Shown here one piece after another: positions 42,329 through 50,108 of a stretch of 64,000 nt of DNA (position 1 is its first letter; the number at the start of each line of letters is the position of its first letter). The stretch spans positions 124,001-188,000 of the forward strand of contig NZ_JBHRXI010000010.1 in NCBI RefSeq assembly GCF_042648365.1, given 5' to 3'. This DNA comes from Lutimaribacter_A marinistellae (GTDB lineage Bacteria > Pseudomonadota > Alphaproteobacteria > Rhodobacterales > Rhodobacteraceae). Position numbers and translations under genes: made by a program. The notes beneath the pieces are model-generated. The model saw only the letters and a list, made by a program, of their open reading frames with translations. It searched no databases and was not told the origin of the DNA.

Positions 42329-42355
42329 TTAGCACTCACCGAAGTCGAGTGCCAA
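42329..42355 (-). promoter_or_regulatory. CIRCE operator (HrcA-binding) upstream of groESL
   Basis: TTAGCACTC, nine bases, GAGTGCCAA matches the CIRCE inverted repeat with a single mismatch (consensus TTAGCACTC-N9-GAGTGCTAA). It lies about 65 bases upstream of groES and just downstream of the promoter -10 element, so HrcA binding would block transcription initiation. hrcA is not in this window. Confidence 0.93.
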
Positions 42356-42362
42356 CGGCGGA

Positions 42363-42392
42363 CAAATAGGCAGGCTGAAAATTTCTGTCAAG
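42363..42392 (-). promoter_or_regulatory. Dual sigma70/RpoH-type promoter of groESL
   Basis: On the minus strand TTGACA and TATTTG are 17 bases apart (sigma70-like), and the same bases read CTTG-N18-CCTATTTG, the form of alphaproteobacterial RpoH promoters. The -35 region overlaps the stop codon of the upstream DUF2161 gene. The CIRCE element begins seven bases downstream of the -10. Confidence 0.78.
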
Positions 42393-43113
42393 AGGATTGG
42401 GTGGCGTTTTCGGATGCGTCCGCCCTACCGGCCGAGCCCTGCGCGGCAAGTGCCTCGGCACCGGCATCCGAGAGGGCATATAAGCCTTTTGCGACTTTCG
42501 TGAACCATCCGTAATGGTTGTCGCGCATCAGACGCGTGGCGCTCGCGACACCGGTTTCGCGGGCCACGTCGGCCCCACGACATGTCCCCTGCCCCGCCAG
42601 ATGAGCGGCGCAGCGCAGCGCGTCCTGCCGATACGCGGTGATGATTCCGCGCCTGACCGAGCCGCCAGTATTGGGGTCGCCCTCGATCCGGTCGAATTCG
42701 CGCAATAGCCGTGCCAACCGCTTGGGCGATTTGCGCGGCGCATAAGGTCCGGGGTCGCACTGCACCTCGACCCGCCCGTCACCACGCACGGTGATCAGGC
42801 CAATCCCGAGGCGCCGGCACAGGATCAAGTTGTCGCGCAATGCCCGGCGCGCCGTGCGGCCCGTCGGTTTCAGCACCGCGACATAGACGAGATCGCTGAC
42901 CTTAAGCCGCGCAAGGGCCTGGTGAAACAGGCCCAGCGAAAAGCGCAGCTTCAACTCTACGATCACCGGCTCTTCTTCGCCGCGACGGGCGACGAGGTCG
43001 GCGGCTCCGATCTCGCCCTTCACCTCGTAGCCCTGCCGCTCCAGCAGGCTTTTGACGGGGGCATAGAGGTCGGCCTCGCGGGTGATCGAGAGGGTGGGCT
43101 CGCTGCGGGTCAT
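42388..43113 (-). CDS. DUF2161 family PD-(D/E)XK-type protein
   Basis: A 241-residue protein recognised as DUF2161, a putative PD-(D/E)XK phosphodiesterase. The nuclease-like core is I-G-A-A-D-L-V-A-R-R followed by P-V-I-V-E-L-K-L-R, which supplies D and the E-x-K residues. The C-terminal half looks like a winged-helix segment (D-V-A-R-E-T-G-V-A-S-A-T-R-L-M). The real substrate is unknown. The ATG at 43113 is chosen because the longer frame has no ribosome site. Its stop codon lies within the groESL promoter. Confidence 0.82.
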   Translation of the reverse strand: MTRSEPTLSITREADLYAPVKSLLERQGYEVKGEIGAADLVARRGEEEPVIVELKLRFSLGLFHQALARLKVSDLVYVAVLKPTGRTARRALRDNLILCRRLGIGLITVRGDGRVEVQCDPGPYAPRKSPKRLARLLREFDRIEGDPNTGGSVRRGIITAYRQDALRCAAHLAGQGTCRGADVARETGVASATRLMRDNHYGWFTKVAKGLYALSDAGAEALAAQGSAGRADASENATQSS

Positions 43114-43274
43114 GCCGGCCACTCTAGCGGTGACTGCCCGGCGGCGCACGGGTCGATTTTGGACGCCGCGGCCACCCGTTCGGGCCATAGGTCGCAGGCC
43201 ATGCCGCCCCCGTGACAACTGCGGCAACCGGCCCTATAAGGCGCGCGAATTTGCACCGAACGCAGGATAGCGAC

Positions 43275-44195
43275 ATGACCACCAAAGTCTTTGGCCACAA
43301 ATCACCCGATACCGATTCCACCGGCTCTCCAATTCTGTGGGCCTGGTACCTGAACGAAGTGAAGGGCGAGGCCGCCGAGCCCGTGCTGCTGGGCGAGCCG
43401 AACACCGAGGCGGCCTTCATGCTGGAGCGCTGGAACCTGCCCAAGCCCGCCATCATCGGTGACGTAAGCGAAGGTGAGCCGGTGGTCATCGTCGACACCA
43501 ACAACCCGGCCGAGTTGCCCGCCTCGATCAACAGCGCCGACATCCGTGCAATCATCGACCATCACAAGCTGACCGGCGGACTGGAGACCAAAGGGCCCAT
43601 CGACATCACCGTGCGACCGCTGGCCTGCACCGCCACCATCATGATCGACATGATGGGCGAGGATGCCGCCAAGATGCCCGAGGCGATCAAGGGCGCGGCG
43701 CTGACCTGCATCCTGAGCGACACGCTGGAATTCCGGTCGCCCACCACCACGCCGCGCGACCGCGAAGTCGCCGAGGCGCTGGCCGCCGATCTGGGGCTGA
43801 ACGTCTCGGACTACGCGGGCGACATGTTTGCGGCGAAGTCTGACGTATCCAGCTTTTCCGATGCCGAGCTGATCCGGATGGACAGCAAGGAATATGCCGT
43901 CGACGGCGTGAAGTTCCGGGTATCCGTGCTGGAGACCACCGCGCCGGGCGTTGTTCTCGACCGCAAGGACTCGCTGGTGGGTTCGATGGAAACGGTCGCC
44001 GCTGAGGATGGGGTCGACCAGGTACTGCTCTTCGTCGTCGACATCCTGAACGAAGAGGCGACCCTGTTCGTGCCGAACGACATGGTGAAAGGCGTCGCCG
44101 AGAAGAGCTTTGGCGCGCAGGTGACGGGCGATACCGTCGTCCTGCCCGGCGTGATGAGCCGGAAGAAGCAGATCATTCCGAACCTCAAGGTCTGA
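43275..44195 (+). CDS. ppaC: Manganese-dependent inorganic pyrophosphatase
   Basis: A 306-residue family II pyrophosphatase of the DHH superfamily. The Mn ligands are visible in F-G-H-K-S-P-D-T-D-S (9-18), V-D-T-N-N-P (near 74) and the D-H-H motif (I-I-D-H-H-K, near 97); the C-terminal DHHA2 domain has the S-R-K-K-Q end. It hydrolyses PPi to drive biosynthesis. This type replaces or supplements the unrelated family I enzyme. AGGATAGCGAC precedes the ATG. Confidence 0.94.
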   Translation: MTTKVFGHKSPDTDSTGSPILWAWYLNEVKGEAAEPVLLGEPNTEAAFMLERWNLPKPAIIGDVSEGEPVVIVDTNNPAELPASINSADIRAIIDHHKLTGGLETKGPIDITVRPLACTATIMIDMMGEDAAKMPEAIKGAALTCILSDTLEFRSPTTTPRDREVAEALAADLGLNVSDYAGDMFAAKSDVSSFSDAELIRMDSKEYAVDGVKFRVSVLETTAPGVVLDRKDSLVGSMETVAAEDGVDQVLLFVVDILNEEATLFVPNDMVKGVAEKSFGAQVTGDTVVLPGVMSRKKQIIPNLKV

Positions 44196-44220
44196 GGCCC
44201 GGGGTCAATATGCCCGATGC

Positions 44221-44248
44221 GCCCGCAGCGAAGGCTGCGGGCGTTTTT
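44221..44248 (+). terminator. Intrinsic terminator of ppaC
   Basis: A nine-base-pair stem (GCCCGCAGC / GCTGCGGGC) with a GAAG tetraloop, followed by GTTTTT, 25 bases after the stop codon. Confidence 0.9.
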
Positions 44249-44263
44249 CGTTCGGGGCAAGGC

Positions 44264-44581
44264 TCAGCGGTTTCCACCCTGACCGCCACGACCGCTGCCT
44301 GACCCCGAAAATCCGCTGGGTCCGCCGCCCTCTCCCAGTCCGCTGTTGTCGCTTGCCGTTCCTCCGGTTGGTGTCGTGCCGTTTTTGCCATGTGCGGACC
44401 TTGCGCCGAAACCGTTCATCTCGTCGGTTCCAGGGGTGTTCGCGCTGCGCGATTGGTTTGCGTCATGATTGGCCGCCACGGGGGCATCGCCCTCACCCGC
44501 CCAGGAATTGCCATGTGCAGACATAACAGGTTCGGTCGCCGCGACCAATGCCGCTACGGCAAACATGAGTTTCATTTTCAT
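44264..44581 (-). CDS. Small secreted Gly/Asn/Ser-rich protein
   Basis: A 105-residue ORF with a clear signal peptide (about 1-21, M-K-M-K-L-M-F-A-V-A-A-L-V-A-A to M-S-A). The mature part is low-complexity, rich in Gly, Ser, Asn and Thr, with no cysteine and no recognisable domain, ending in G-G-x-G-G-N-R. The composition suggests an extended or disordered exported protein. GAAAATC precedes the start; no strong ribosome site. Convergent with ppaC. Function unknown. Confidence 0.55.
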   Translation of the reverse strand: MKMKLMFAVAALVAATEPVMSAHGNSWAGEGDAPVAANHDANQSRSANTPGTDEMNGFGARSAHGKNGTTPTGGTASDNSGLGEGGGPSGFSGSGSGRGGQGGNR

Positions 44582-44805
44582 GATTTTCCTTTTGCTCTTG
44601 GGTACTTGCCTGTCGTGCAGGCAGTGTTTCAGAGCTTGCCTTCCTATTCAATTCCAAAACCCGAATGTGATTGATCCTCCGCAAGAACCCGCCGAAACCA
44701 AGGCGTGGGGCATTCGCGACAGATCGGAAATTGTTCGAATCGAAAGGCTTGCCGTAACAGGTTGGGTGGCTAGGCTGAAACCGGGGAGATCGGGACAAGG
44801 CCAGC

Positions 44806-45882
44806 GTGACGGTTCAGAAACTCAGCACGACGCGCAGCATCCTGCGGTTCGAAGGCGCGGACAGGATTGCCTATTGGCGCCGCTTCGCGATGCTGCTGGC
44901 CCTATCCGTCATCATCGCCACGATGGGCATGTTGCGGAACTCGGGCGCGGTGGTCATCGCGGCCATGCTGGTCGCGCCGTTGATGACGCCCATCCTCGGG
45001 ATCGCGGCCGCGATCGTCATGGGCTGGCTCAAACGTGCCTTCATGTTGACCTTGACGGTAGGCGTTGCCGCCATCGCCTGCGTTCTGATGGCGCTGGTGC
45101 TTGTCAACGTGGCCGACGTGCCGCGCGGTATTGTTCTGCCTGCCCAGATCACGGCGCGCACAGACCCGGGCACCGAGGACCTGATCGTTGCGCTGGCGGC
45201 GGGCGTGGCCGGTGCATATGTGCAGATCAATCGCGCCGAGCTGAGCCTGTTACCGGGCGCAGCCATCGGCGTCTCGCTGGTCCCGCCCTTGTCGGCTTGT
45301 GGCATCCTTCTCTACTTCGGGGAGCCCGCAGACGCTTACGAGGCGGGGCTGCTCTTTGCGACGAACCTTGGCGCAATCATCCTGTCGGCCTGCCTTGTCT
45401 ATGTCGTCTATGCCGCGCGGTTCGTTGTCTTTGGCAAGGGCCGCCGCAAGCTTGGCTTTACCACGGGGATGGTGATTACCCTCGCCTTCCTGACGCTGGT
45501 CTTTCTCCAGTTGGGACGATCGACATACAACCGGTACCTCGAGACCAGTACCGAGGCGCAGGTCGCCGGCGCGATCCGCGCATGGGCGAACCCGTACTCG
45601 GTCGAGATCGCGCGCGTCGATGTCAACGCCAAGCGCAAAAGGGTTGAAGTCTGGCTGATCGTGGACCTGCCGATCGAGGCACAATACAAGATCTCTTCGA
45701 TCGTGAACCTGCTGCCCGAACAGTTGCGTGAAACCTCGCTTGTCGATGTTCTTCAACAGGAACTGGGGGACGGATACCTGGCCGTGATCCGCTATCAGAC
45801 CCGGATCGGTGCACAAGTCATATTGGGAACCCAGAATGTCCAGCAGGCCCCTGATATCGAGTCATTGACCGAAGACAACTGA
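44806..45882 (+). CDS. DUF389 / TIGR00341 family membrane protein
   Basis: A 358-residue protein with about six membrane segments over residues 25-225 and a cytoplasmic or periplasmic C-terminal domain (about 240-340). The conserved A-A-M-L-V-A-P-L-M-T-P-I-L-G-I motif near 52-66 and G-A-A-I-G-V-S-L-V-P-P-L-S-A near 152 are the DUF389 hallmarks. The function is unknown. GTG start at 44806, chosen because it is preceded by an AAGG site; no ATG lies nearby in frame. Confidence 0.88.
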   Translation: MTVQKLSTTRSILRFEGADRIAYWRRFAMLLALSVIIATMGMLRNSGAVVIAAMLVAPLMTPILGIAAAIVMGWLKRAFMLTLTVGVAAIACVLMALVLVNVADVPRGIVLPAQITARTDPGTEDLIVALAAGVAGAYVQINRAELSLLPGAAIGVSLVPPLSACGILLYFGEPADAYEAGLLFATNLGAIILSACLVYVVYAARFVVFGKGRRKLGFTTGMVITLAFLTLVFLQLGRSTYNRYLETSTEAQVAGAIRAWANPYSVEIARVDVNAKRKRVEVWLIVDLPIEAQYKISSIVNLLPEQLRETSLVDVLQQELGDGYLAVIRYQTRIGAQVILGTQNVQQAPDIESLTEDN

Positions 45883-45987
45883 GATGTCCCCCGCTTTCCG
45901 GCGAGGCGGCGTTCGCACCGTATGGTCAATGGGCGTGTGCTTTGTCATTAGTGGGGCCAACAAGGATTGTTCTTCCAGAGGCCCCCC

Positions 45988-46863
45988 ATGACGCAGATCA
46001 TCAACGAATTGTCCGAGATTTCCGACCGCTACAAGGCCATGTTCGTCGACCTTTGGGGATGCGTGCATAACGGCGTCACAGCCTATCCCGAGGCGGTTCG
46101 GGCGCTCGAAACCTATCGCGATGCCGGAGGGATCGTAGTGCTGGTGACCAACTCGCCGAAACCACGTCTGGGCGTCACCGAGCAACTGGGCAGCTTCGGT
46201 GTTCCCGAGGCGGCATGGGACACCATTGCGACCAGCGGCGATTCGGCTCGCGCGGCGATGTTTCGCGGGGTTGTCGGCCGCAAGGTCTGGTTCATGGGCG
46301 AATGGGAACGGGATGCCGGTTTCTTCGACCCCATCAAGCTGGTCGACGATCCGGTCGAAATCGAGCGCGTCGAACTGAAAGATGCAGAGGGGATCGTCTG
46401 CTGCGGGCCGTTCGACCCTTATGCCGACCCGGCCGAGAACCGTCCCGATTTCCTTTACGCCAAGCAGAAGGGCCTGAAACTGCTATGCGCCAACCCCGAT
46501 ATCGTGGTCGACCGTGGTGAAAAGCGGGAGTGGTGCGCGGGTGCTCTGGCGCGGCTTTACTCCGAAATGGGCGGCGAAAGCCTCTATTTCGGGAAACCGC
46601 ATCCGCCGATCTACGACCTTGCCCGCCGCCGGCTTGCCGAGGTGGATGCCAGCATCGGCGACGGCGAGATCCTGGCCATCGGCGACGGGATCGGGACGGA
46701 TATCGCGGGCGCGATGGGTGAAGGGATCGATTCGCTGTTCATCACCGGAGGACTCGCCGCACAGCAGACGCAAACCGACCGGCAGCCCAACCCCGACGCC
46801 CTGCGTGCATTTCTCGAGGAAAAGAAATCGGCACCAACCTATTCCATCGGGCGATTGCGCTGA
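45988..46863 (+). CDS. TIGR01459 family HAD-type hydrolase
   Basis: A 291-residue HAD superfamily IIA protein (NagD-like cap). Motif I is F-V-D-L-W-G-C-V-H-N-G, where the second Asp is replaced by Trp as is usual for TIGR01459. Motif III lies in Y-F-G-K-P-H-P-P-I-Y and motif IV in I-G-D-G-I-G-T-D-I-A-G-A. The substrate is unknown. In alphaproteobacteria it is often near ribF, as here (about 650 bases upstream), which may hint at a flavin-mononucleotide-related substrate, but this is only context. Confidence 0.88.
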   Translation: MTQIINELSEISDRYKAMFVDLWGCVHNGVTAYPEAVRALETYRDAGGIVVLVTNSPKPRLGVTEQLGSFGVPEAAWDTIATSGDSARAAMFRGVVGRKVWFMGEWERDAGFFDPIKLVDDPVEIERVELKDAEGIVCCGPFDPYADPAENRPDFLYAKQKGLKLLCANPDIVVDRGEKREWCAGALARLYSEMGGESLYFGKPHPPIYDLARRRLAEVDASIGDGEILAIGDGIGTDIAGAMGEGIDSLFITGGLAAQQTQTDRQPNPDALRAFLEEKKSAPTYSIGRLR

Positions 46864-46872
46864 TCAAACCCC

Positions 46873-46900
46873 TTGATTTTCTGCGCTCGCGAAGTAATAA
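46873..46900 (+). promoter_or_regulatory. Candidate promoter for the MaoC-type hydratase
   Basis: TTGATT and TAATAA are separated by 16 bases, about 63 bases upstream of the hydratase ATG, in an AT-richer gap. Confidence 0.45.
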
Positions 46901-46962
46901 AGTTGCCCAGCAAGAGCATGGTGCGAGCAAATATTACTTTGCCAGTGCAGAAAGAGGGTGAC

Positions 46963-47406
46963 ATGTTGGACAATCTTCCGCGCGGTACGATCTGTATCGA
47001 AGATATCGAGATGGGCATGTCCCGTTACCTGCGCAAAGTGGTGACGGACGAGGATATCGAGATGTTCGCGCAGGTCTCGACCGACCGTAACCCGGTCCAC
47101 CTCGACGACGACTATGCCCGCGACACGATCTTCGAGGGCCGAATCGCACATGGCATGCTCACGGCGGGGCTGATCTCGGCCGTCATCGGTGAACAGTTGC
47201 CAGGCCACGGAACGGTCTACATGGGCCAGTCGCTCAAGTTTCTGGCCCCGGTGCGGCCCGGCGACACGGTCTATGCCGAGGTGAAGGTGATCGATATAGA
47301 CATGGGCAAGCGGCGCGTTCGCCTTGATTGTCACTGCTCGGTCGACGGCAAGAAGGTCCTCGTAGGCGAGGCGACGGTCCTTGCGCCGTCGCGTAAGTTC
47401 GACTGA
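46963..47406 (+). CDS. MaoC family (R)-specific enoyl-CoA hydratase
   Basis: A 147-residue single hot-dog-fold hydratase like PhaJ. The catalytic motif is S-T-D41-R-N43-P-x-H46-L-D. It should hydrate trans-2-enoyl-CoA to (R)-3-hydroxyacyl-CoA, which can feed polyhydroxyalkanoate synthesis or other pathways. It is related to the N-terminal domain of the MaoC-phosphotransacylase at 12519. The ATG at 46963 has GAGGGTGAC ahead; the longer frame begins inside the promoter. Confidence 0.9.
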   Translation: MLDNLPRGTICIEDIEMGMSRYLRKVVTDEDIEMFAQVSTDRNPVHLDDDYARDTIFEGRIAHGMLTAGLISAVIGEQLPGHGTVYMGQSLKFLAPVRPGDTVYAEVKVIDIDMGKRRVRLDCHCSVDGKKVLVGEATVLAPSRKFD

Positions 47407-47511
47407 TCCGTCCGGCTGTAATCAAGCGCGAATCCGACATCTGGGCGACCGGGTGAGATAAGCGTCAGGCAGTGCTTGATCCCGCCGCCTGCTGCGGCTA
47501 GGCAGGCCGTC

Positions 47512-48444
47512 ATGCGGATCATTCGCGATTACCAATTCGTTGACCCTGAAGACCGCGGTGCCAGCGCCGCGATCGGCAATTTCGACGGCGTTCACCTCGG
47601 CCATCGCTCCGTGATTGACCTTGCCCGGCAGGCCGCACCGGATGCACCGCTGGGCGTGCTCACCTTTGAGCCGCACCCCAGAGAGGTCTTCGCACCCGAC
47701 GCCCCGCCCTTCAGGCTGATGCGAAGCGCCGCGCGGGCGCACAGGCTGCAAAAGCTGGGTGTCGAGCGACTTTATGAACTGCCATTCAACGCTGCGCTGG
47801 CCGCCCTGACGCCGGAACAGTTTGCGGCACAGGTGCTGTGCGGTGGCCTTGGCGTCAAGCATGTCGTCGTGGGGGCGGATTTCTGTTTTGGAAAGGCTCG
47901 CAGCGGCAATGCCGCGGATCTTCAACGCTTTGGGCGCACAATGGGCTTTGGCGTCACGATCGCCCCGCTGATGGAAAAGTCCGCCGACGTCGTCTCGTCC
48001 ACGGCGATCCGTACCGCACTGTCCGAAGGCCGACCGCGTGATGCGGCAGCCATGCTCGGCCATTGGCACCGGATCGAAGGCGAGGTCATCGGCGGCGAAC
48101 AGCGCGGCCGCGAATTGGGTTATCCGACGGCGAACATGGCCATCGATGGCCTGCACCCGCCGAAATTCGGTGTTTATGCCGTGTTGGTCGACGTACTCGA
48201 TGGCCCCAACAAGGGCAGCTATCACGGTGCGGCGTCGATTGGCGTGCGCCCGATGTTCAACGGCGAACGGCCGAACATCGAAACTTTCCTCTTCGATTTC
48301 TCGGGGGATCTTTACGGATCAACCCTTTCCGTCGGGCTGGTGGATTACCTGCGCCCCGAGATGACCTTTGACGGGTTGGACGGGCTGATCTCCCAGATGG
48401 ATGCCGATTGCGCCCGCGCCCGCGAGATACTGGCCGCCCTATGA
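47512..48444 (+). CDS. ribF: Bifunctional riboflavin kinase / FAD synthetase
   Basis: A 310-residue enzyme. The N-terminal FAD-synthetase domain has I-G-N-F-D-G-V-H-L-G-H (24-34) and the V-S-S-T-A-I-R motif near 165. The C-terminal riboflavin-kinase domain has G-Y-P-T-A-N near 205 and the I-G-V-R-P-x-F block near 247. It makes FMN and then FAD. The ATG at 47512 begins the family N terminus. Its stop overlaps the start of the YcgN-type gene (ATGA). Confidence 0.96.
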   Translation: MRIIRDYQFVDPEDRGASAAIGNFDGVHLGHRSVIDLARQAAPDAPLGVLTFEPHPREVFAPDAPPFRLMRSAARAHRLQKLGVERLYELPFNAALAALTPEQFAAQVLCGGLGVKHVVVGADFCFGKARSGNAADLQRFGRTMGFGVTIAPLMEKSADVVSSTAIRTALSEGRPRDAAAMLGHWHRIEGEVIGGEQRGRELGYPTANMAIDGLHPPKFGVYAVLVDVLDGPNKGSYHGAASIGVRPMFNGERPNIETFLFDFSGDLYGSTLSVGLVDYLRPEMTFDGLDGLISQMDADCARAREILAAL

Positions 48445-48914
48445 GCTCAGATCCGATTGAACGGAATTCCTTGCAGCCACGCTTTTGGGAGAAGAAGCCG
48501 CTCTCGAAATTGTCCCGCAAGGAGTGGGAGGCGCTCTGCGACGGCTGCGGCAAGTGCTGCCTGAACAAGCTCGAGGATGAAGATACCGGCGAGGTCGCCC
48601 TGACACGGGTGGCATGCCGACTTCTCGACGATGAAAGCTGCCGTTGTACGCATTACGAGAACCGCCACCAGTTTGTACCCGATTGCATCGTTCTGTCGCC
48701 GGACAACCTGGACAGCCATGCCTATTGGATGCCCCGCACCTGCGCCTATCGCCTGTTGTGGGAAGGGCGAGGCCTTTATGACTGGCACCCGTTGATCTCG
48801 GGCCGGGCCGAAACCGTGCACGAAGCCGGGGTTTCCGTGCGCGGCATGACCGTGTCCGAATTCGACACACCCGAAGAAGACTGGGAAGATCACATCATCG
48901 AGGAGCCGCAGTAA
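48441..48914 (+). CDS. YcgN family cysteine-cluster protein
   Basis: A 157-residue protein of the YcgN/UPF0260 family with a CxxCxxCC-like metal cluster: L-C-D-G-C-G-K-C-C near 32-40, then R-C-T-H-Y-E near 70 and D-C-I-V-L-S-P near 80. These cysteines look suited to binding zinc or an iron-sulfur cluster. The function is unknown. Overlaps ribF by four bases and the threonine aldolase start by one base (TAATG), so the three genes form an operon. Confidence 0.93.
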   Translation: MSSDPIERNSLQPRFWEKKPLSKLSRKEWEALCDGCGKCCLNKLEDEDTGEVALTRVACRLLDDESCRCTHYENRHQFVPDCIVLSPDNLDSHAYWMPRTCAYRLLWEGRGLYDWHPLISGRAETVHEAGVSVRGMTVSEFDTPEEDWEDHIIEEPQ

Positions 48915-49960
48915 TGTTTTTCGCCTCTGACAATTCCGGACCGGTCCCGCAACAGGTTCTGGACGCGCTTGCCGAAGCCAACAAGGGCTATGCAATGGCC
49001 TATGGCGCGGATGCGCTGATGGACGAGGTCCGCAACACGTTGCGCGAGATATTCGAAGCGCCCGAGGCATCCGTCCACCTCGTGGCGACCGGCACTGCGG
49101 CGAATTCGCTTGCCCTCGCGACGCTTAGCCAGCCATGGCAGACGATCTTCTGTTCGCCGGTCGCCCATATCCACGAGGACGAGTGTAACGCGCCCGAATT
49201 CTTCACCGGCGGCGCCAAGCTGACGCTTGTGCCCGGTGCGGACAAGATGACCCCGGAGGCGCTACGGGGAGCGATCGAAGGCGAAGAGACGCGCGGCGTA
49301 CACGGTCCGCAACGCGGGCCGGTATCGATAACGCAGGTGACCGAGCGCGGCGGCGTCTATACTCTGGACGAGCTGCGGGCGCTGACGGATGTAACAAAGT
49401 CGTTCGGCCTGCCCACCCACCTCGATGGCGCACGTTTTGCAAATGCGCTGGTGGCTCTTGGCTGTACGCCGGCCGAGATGACCTGGAAGGCGGGCATTGA
49501 CGCCGTTAGTTTCGGCGGGACCAAGAACGGGCTGATGGGGGTGGAGGCAGTGATCTTCTTCGATCCGCGCCATGCCTGGGAGTTCGAGCTGCGCAGAAAG
49601 CGCGGCGCGCATCTTTTCTCGAAACATCGCTACCTGTCCGCCCAGATGTCGGCCTACCTGCGCGACGGTCTGTGGCTGGAGCTTGCCCAAAAGGCAAACG
49701 ACAACTGCGCGCATCTCGTGGCGGGGTTGAAGGAGGCAGGGGCCGAGTTCCTGCACGCCGGACCGGCAAACATGGTTTTTCCCAGCTTTCCCCGCGCCAC
49801 GCATCGACGCCTGATGGCCGAAGGCGCGGTTTATCACCTGTGGGGAGCCGAACTGGATGGCGGCCCGGACGATGAGGCTCTCCCCTGCCGTCTCGTCTGC
49901 GATTGGTCATTGGCACGCGAAGAGATTGACCGCTTCACGAAAATGGTCGCCCAAGGGTAA
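48914..49960 (+). CDS. Low-specificity threonine aldolase
   Basis: A 348-residue PLP enzyme of the beta-eliminating lyase/threonine aldolase family. The PLP-binding lysine is K204 in S-F-G-G-T-K-N-G, with H-L-D171-G-A-R-F holding the pyridine nitrogen and A-T-G-T-A-A-N near 58-64 the phosphate. It cleaves L-threonine or L-allo-threonine to glycine and acetaldehyde. Third gene of the ribF operon; the functional link to flavin synthesis is not evident. Confidence 0.93.
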   Translation: MFFASDNSGPVPQQVLDALAEANKGYAMAYGADALMDEVRNTLREIFEAPEASVHLVATGTAANSLALATLSQPWQTIFCSPVAHIHEDECNAPEFFTGGAKLTLVPGADKMTPEALRGAIEGEETRGVHGPQRGPVSITQVTERGGVYTLDELRALTDVTKSFGLPTHLDGARFANALVALGCTPAEMTWKAGIDAVSFGGTKNGLMGVEAVIFFDPRHAWEFELRRKRGAHLFSKHRYLSAQMSAYLRDGLWLELAQKANDNCAHLVAGLKEAGAEFLHAGPANMVFPSFPRATHRRLMAEGAVYHLWGAELDGGPDDEALPCRLVCDWSLAREEIDRFTKMVAQG

Positions 49961-50108
49961 CGCCTTGGCGGGCATGCCTACCACCCGCCTCATCTCGCTT
50001 TGATGTGGAATGCAGCGGTCCGGGACCGCATGTATGTACGCGTCAGGCCGCAGGCCTCCGCGTCAGCGCGTGTCCGGGGCTCGATGCCCTGGCCACGCGC
50101 TCGCACGA
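49961..50108. other. Convergent intergenic region with two hairpins
   Basis: Between the threonine aldolase and the SulP transporter lie a perfect GCGGTC/GACCGC hairpin (50015-50029) and a compound stem with ACGCG/CGCGT outside and GGCC/GGCC inside (50038-50063). Neither has a clear T tract, so termination is possible but uncertain. Confidence 0.4.
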
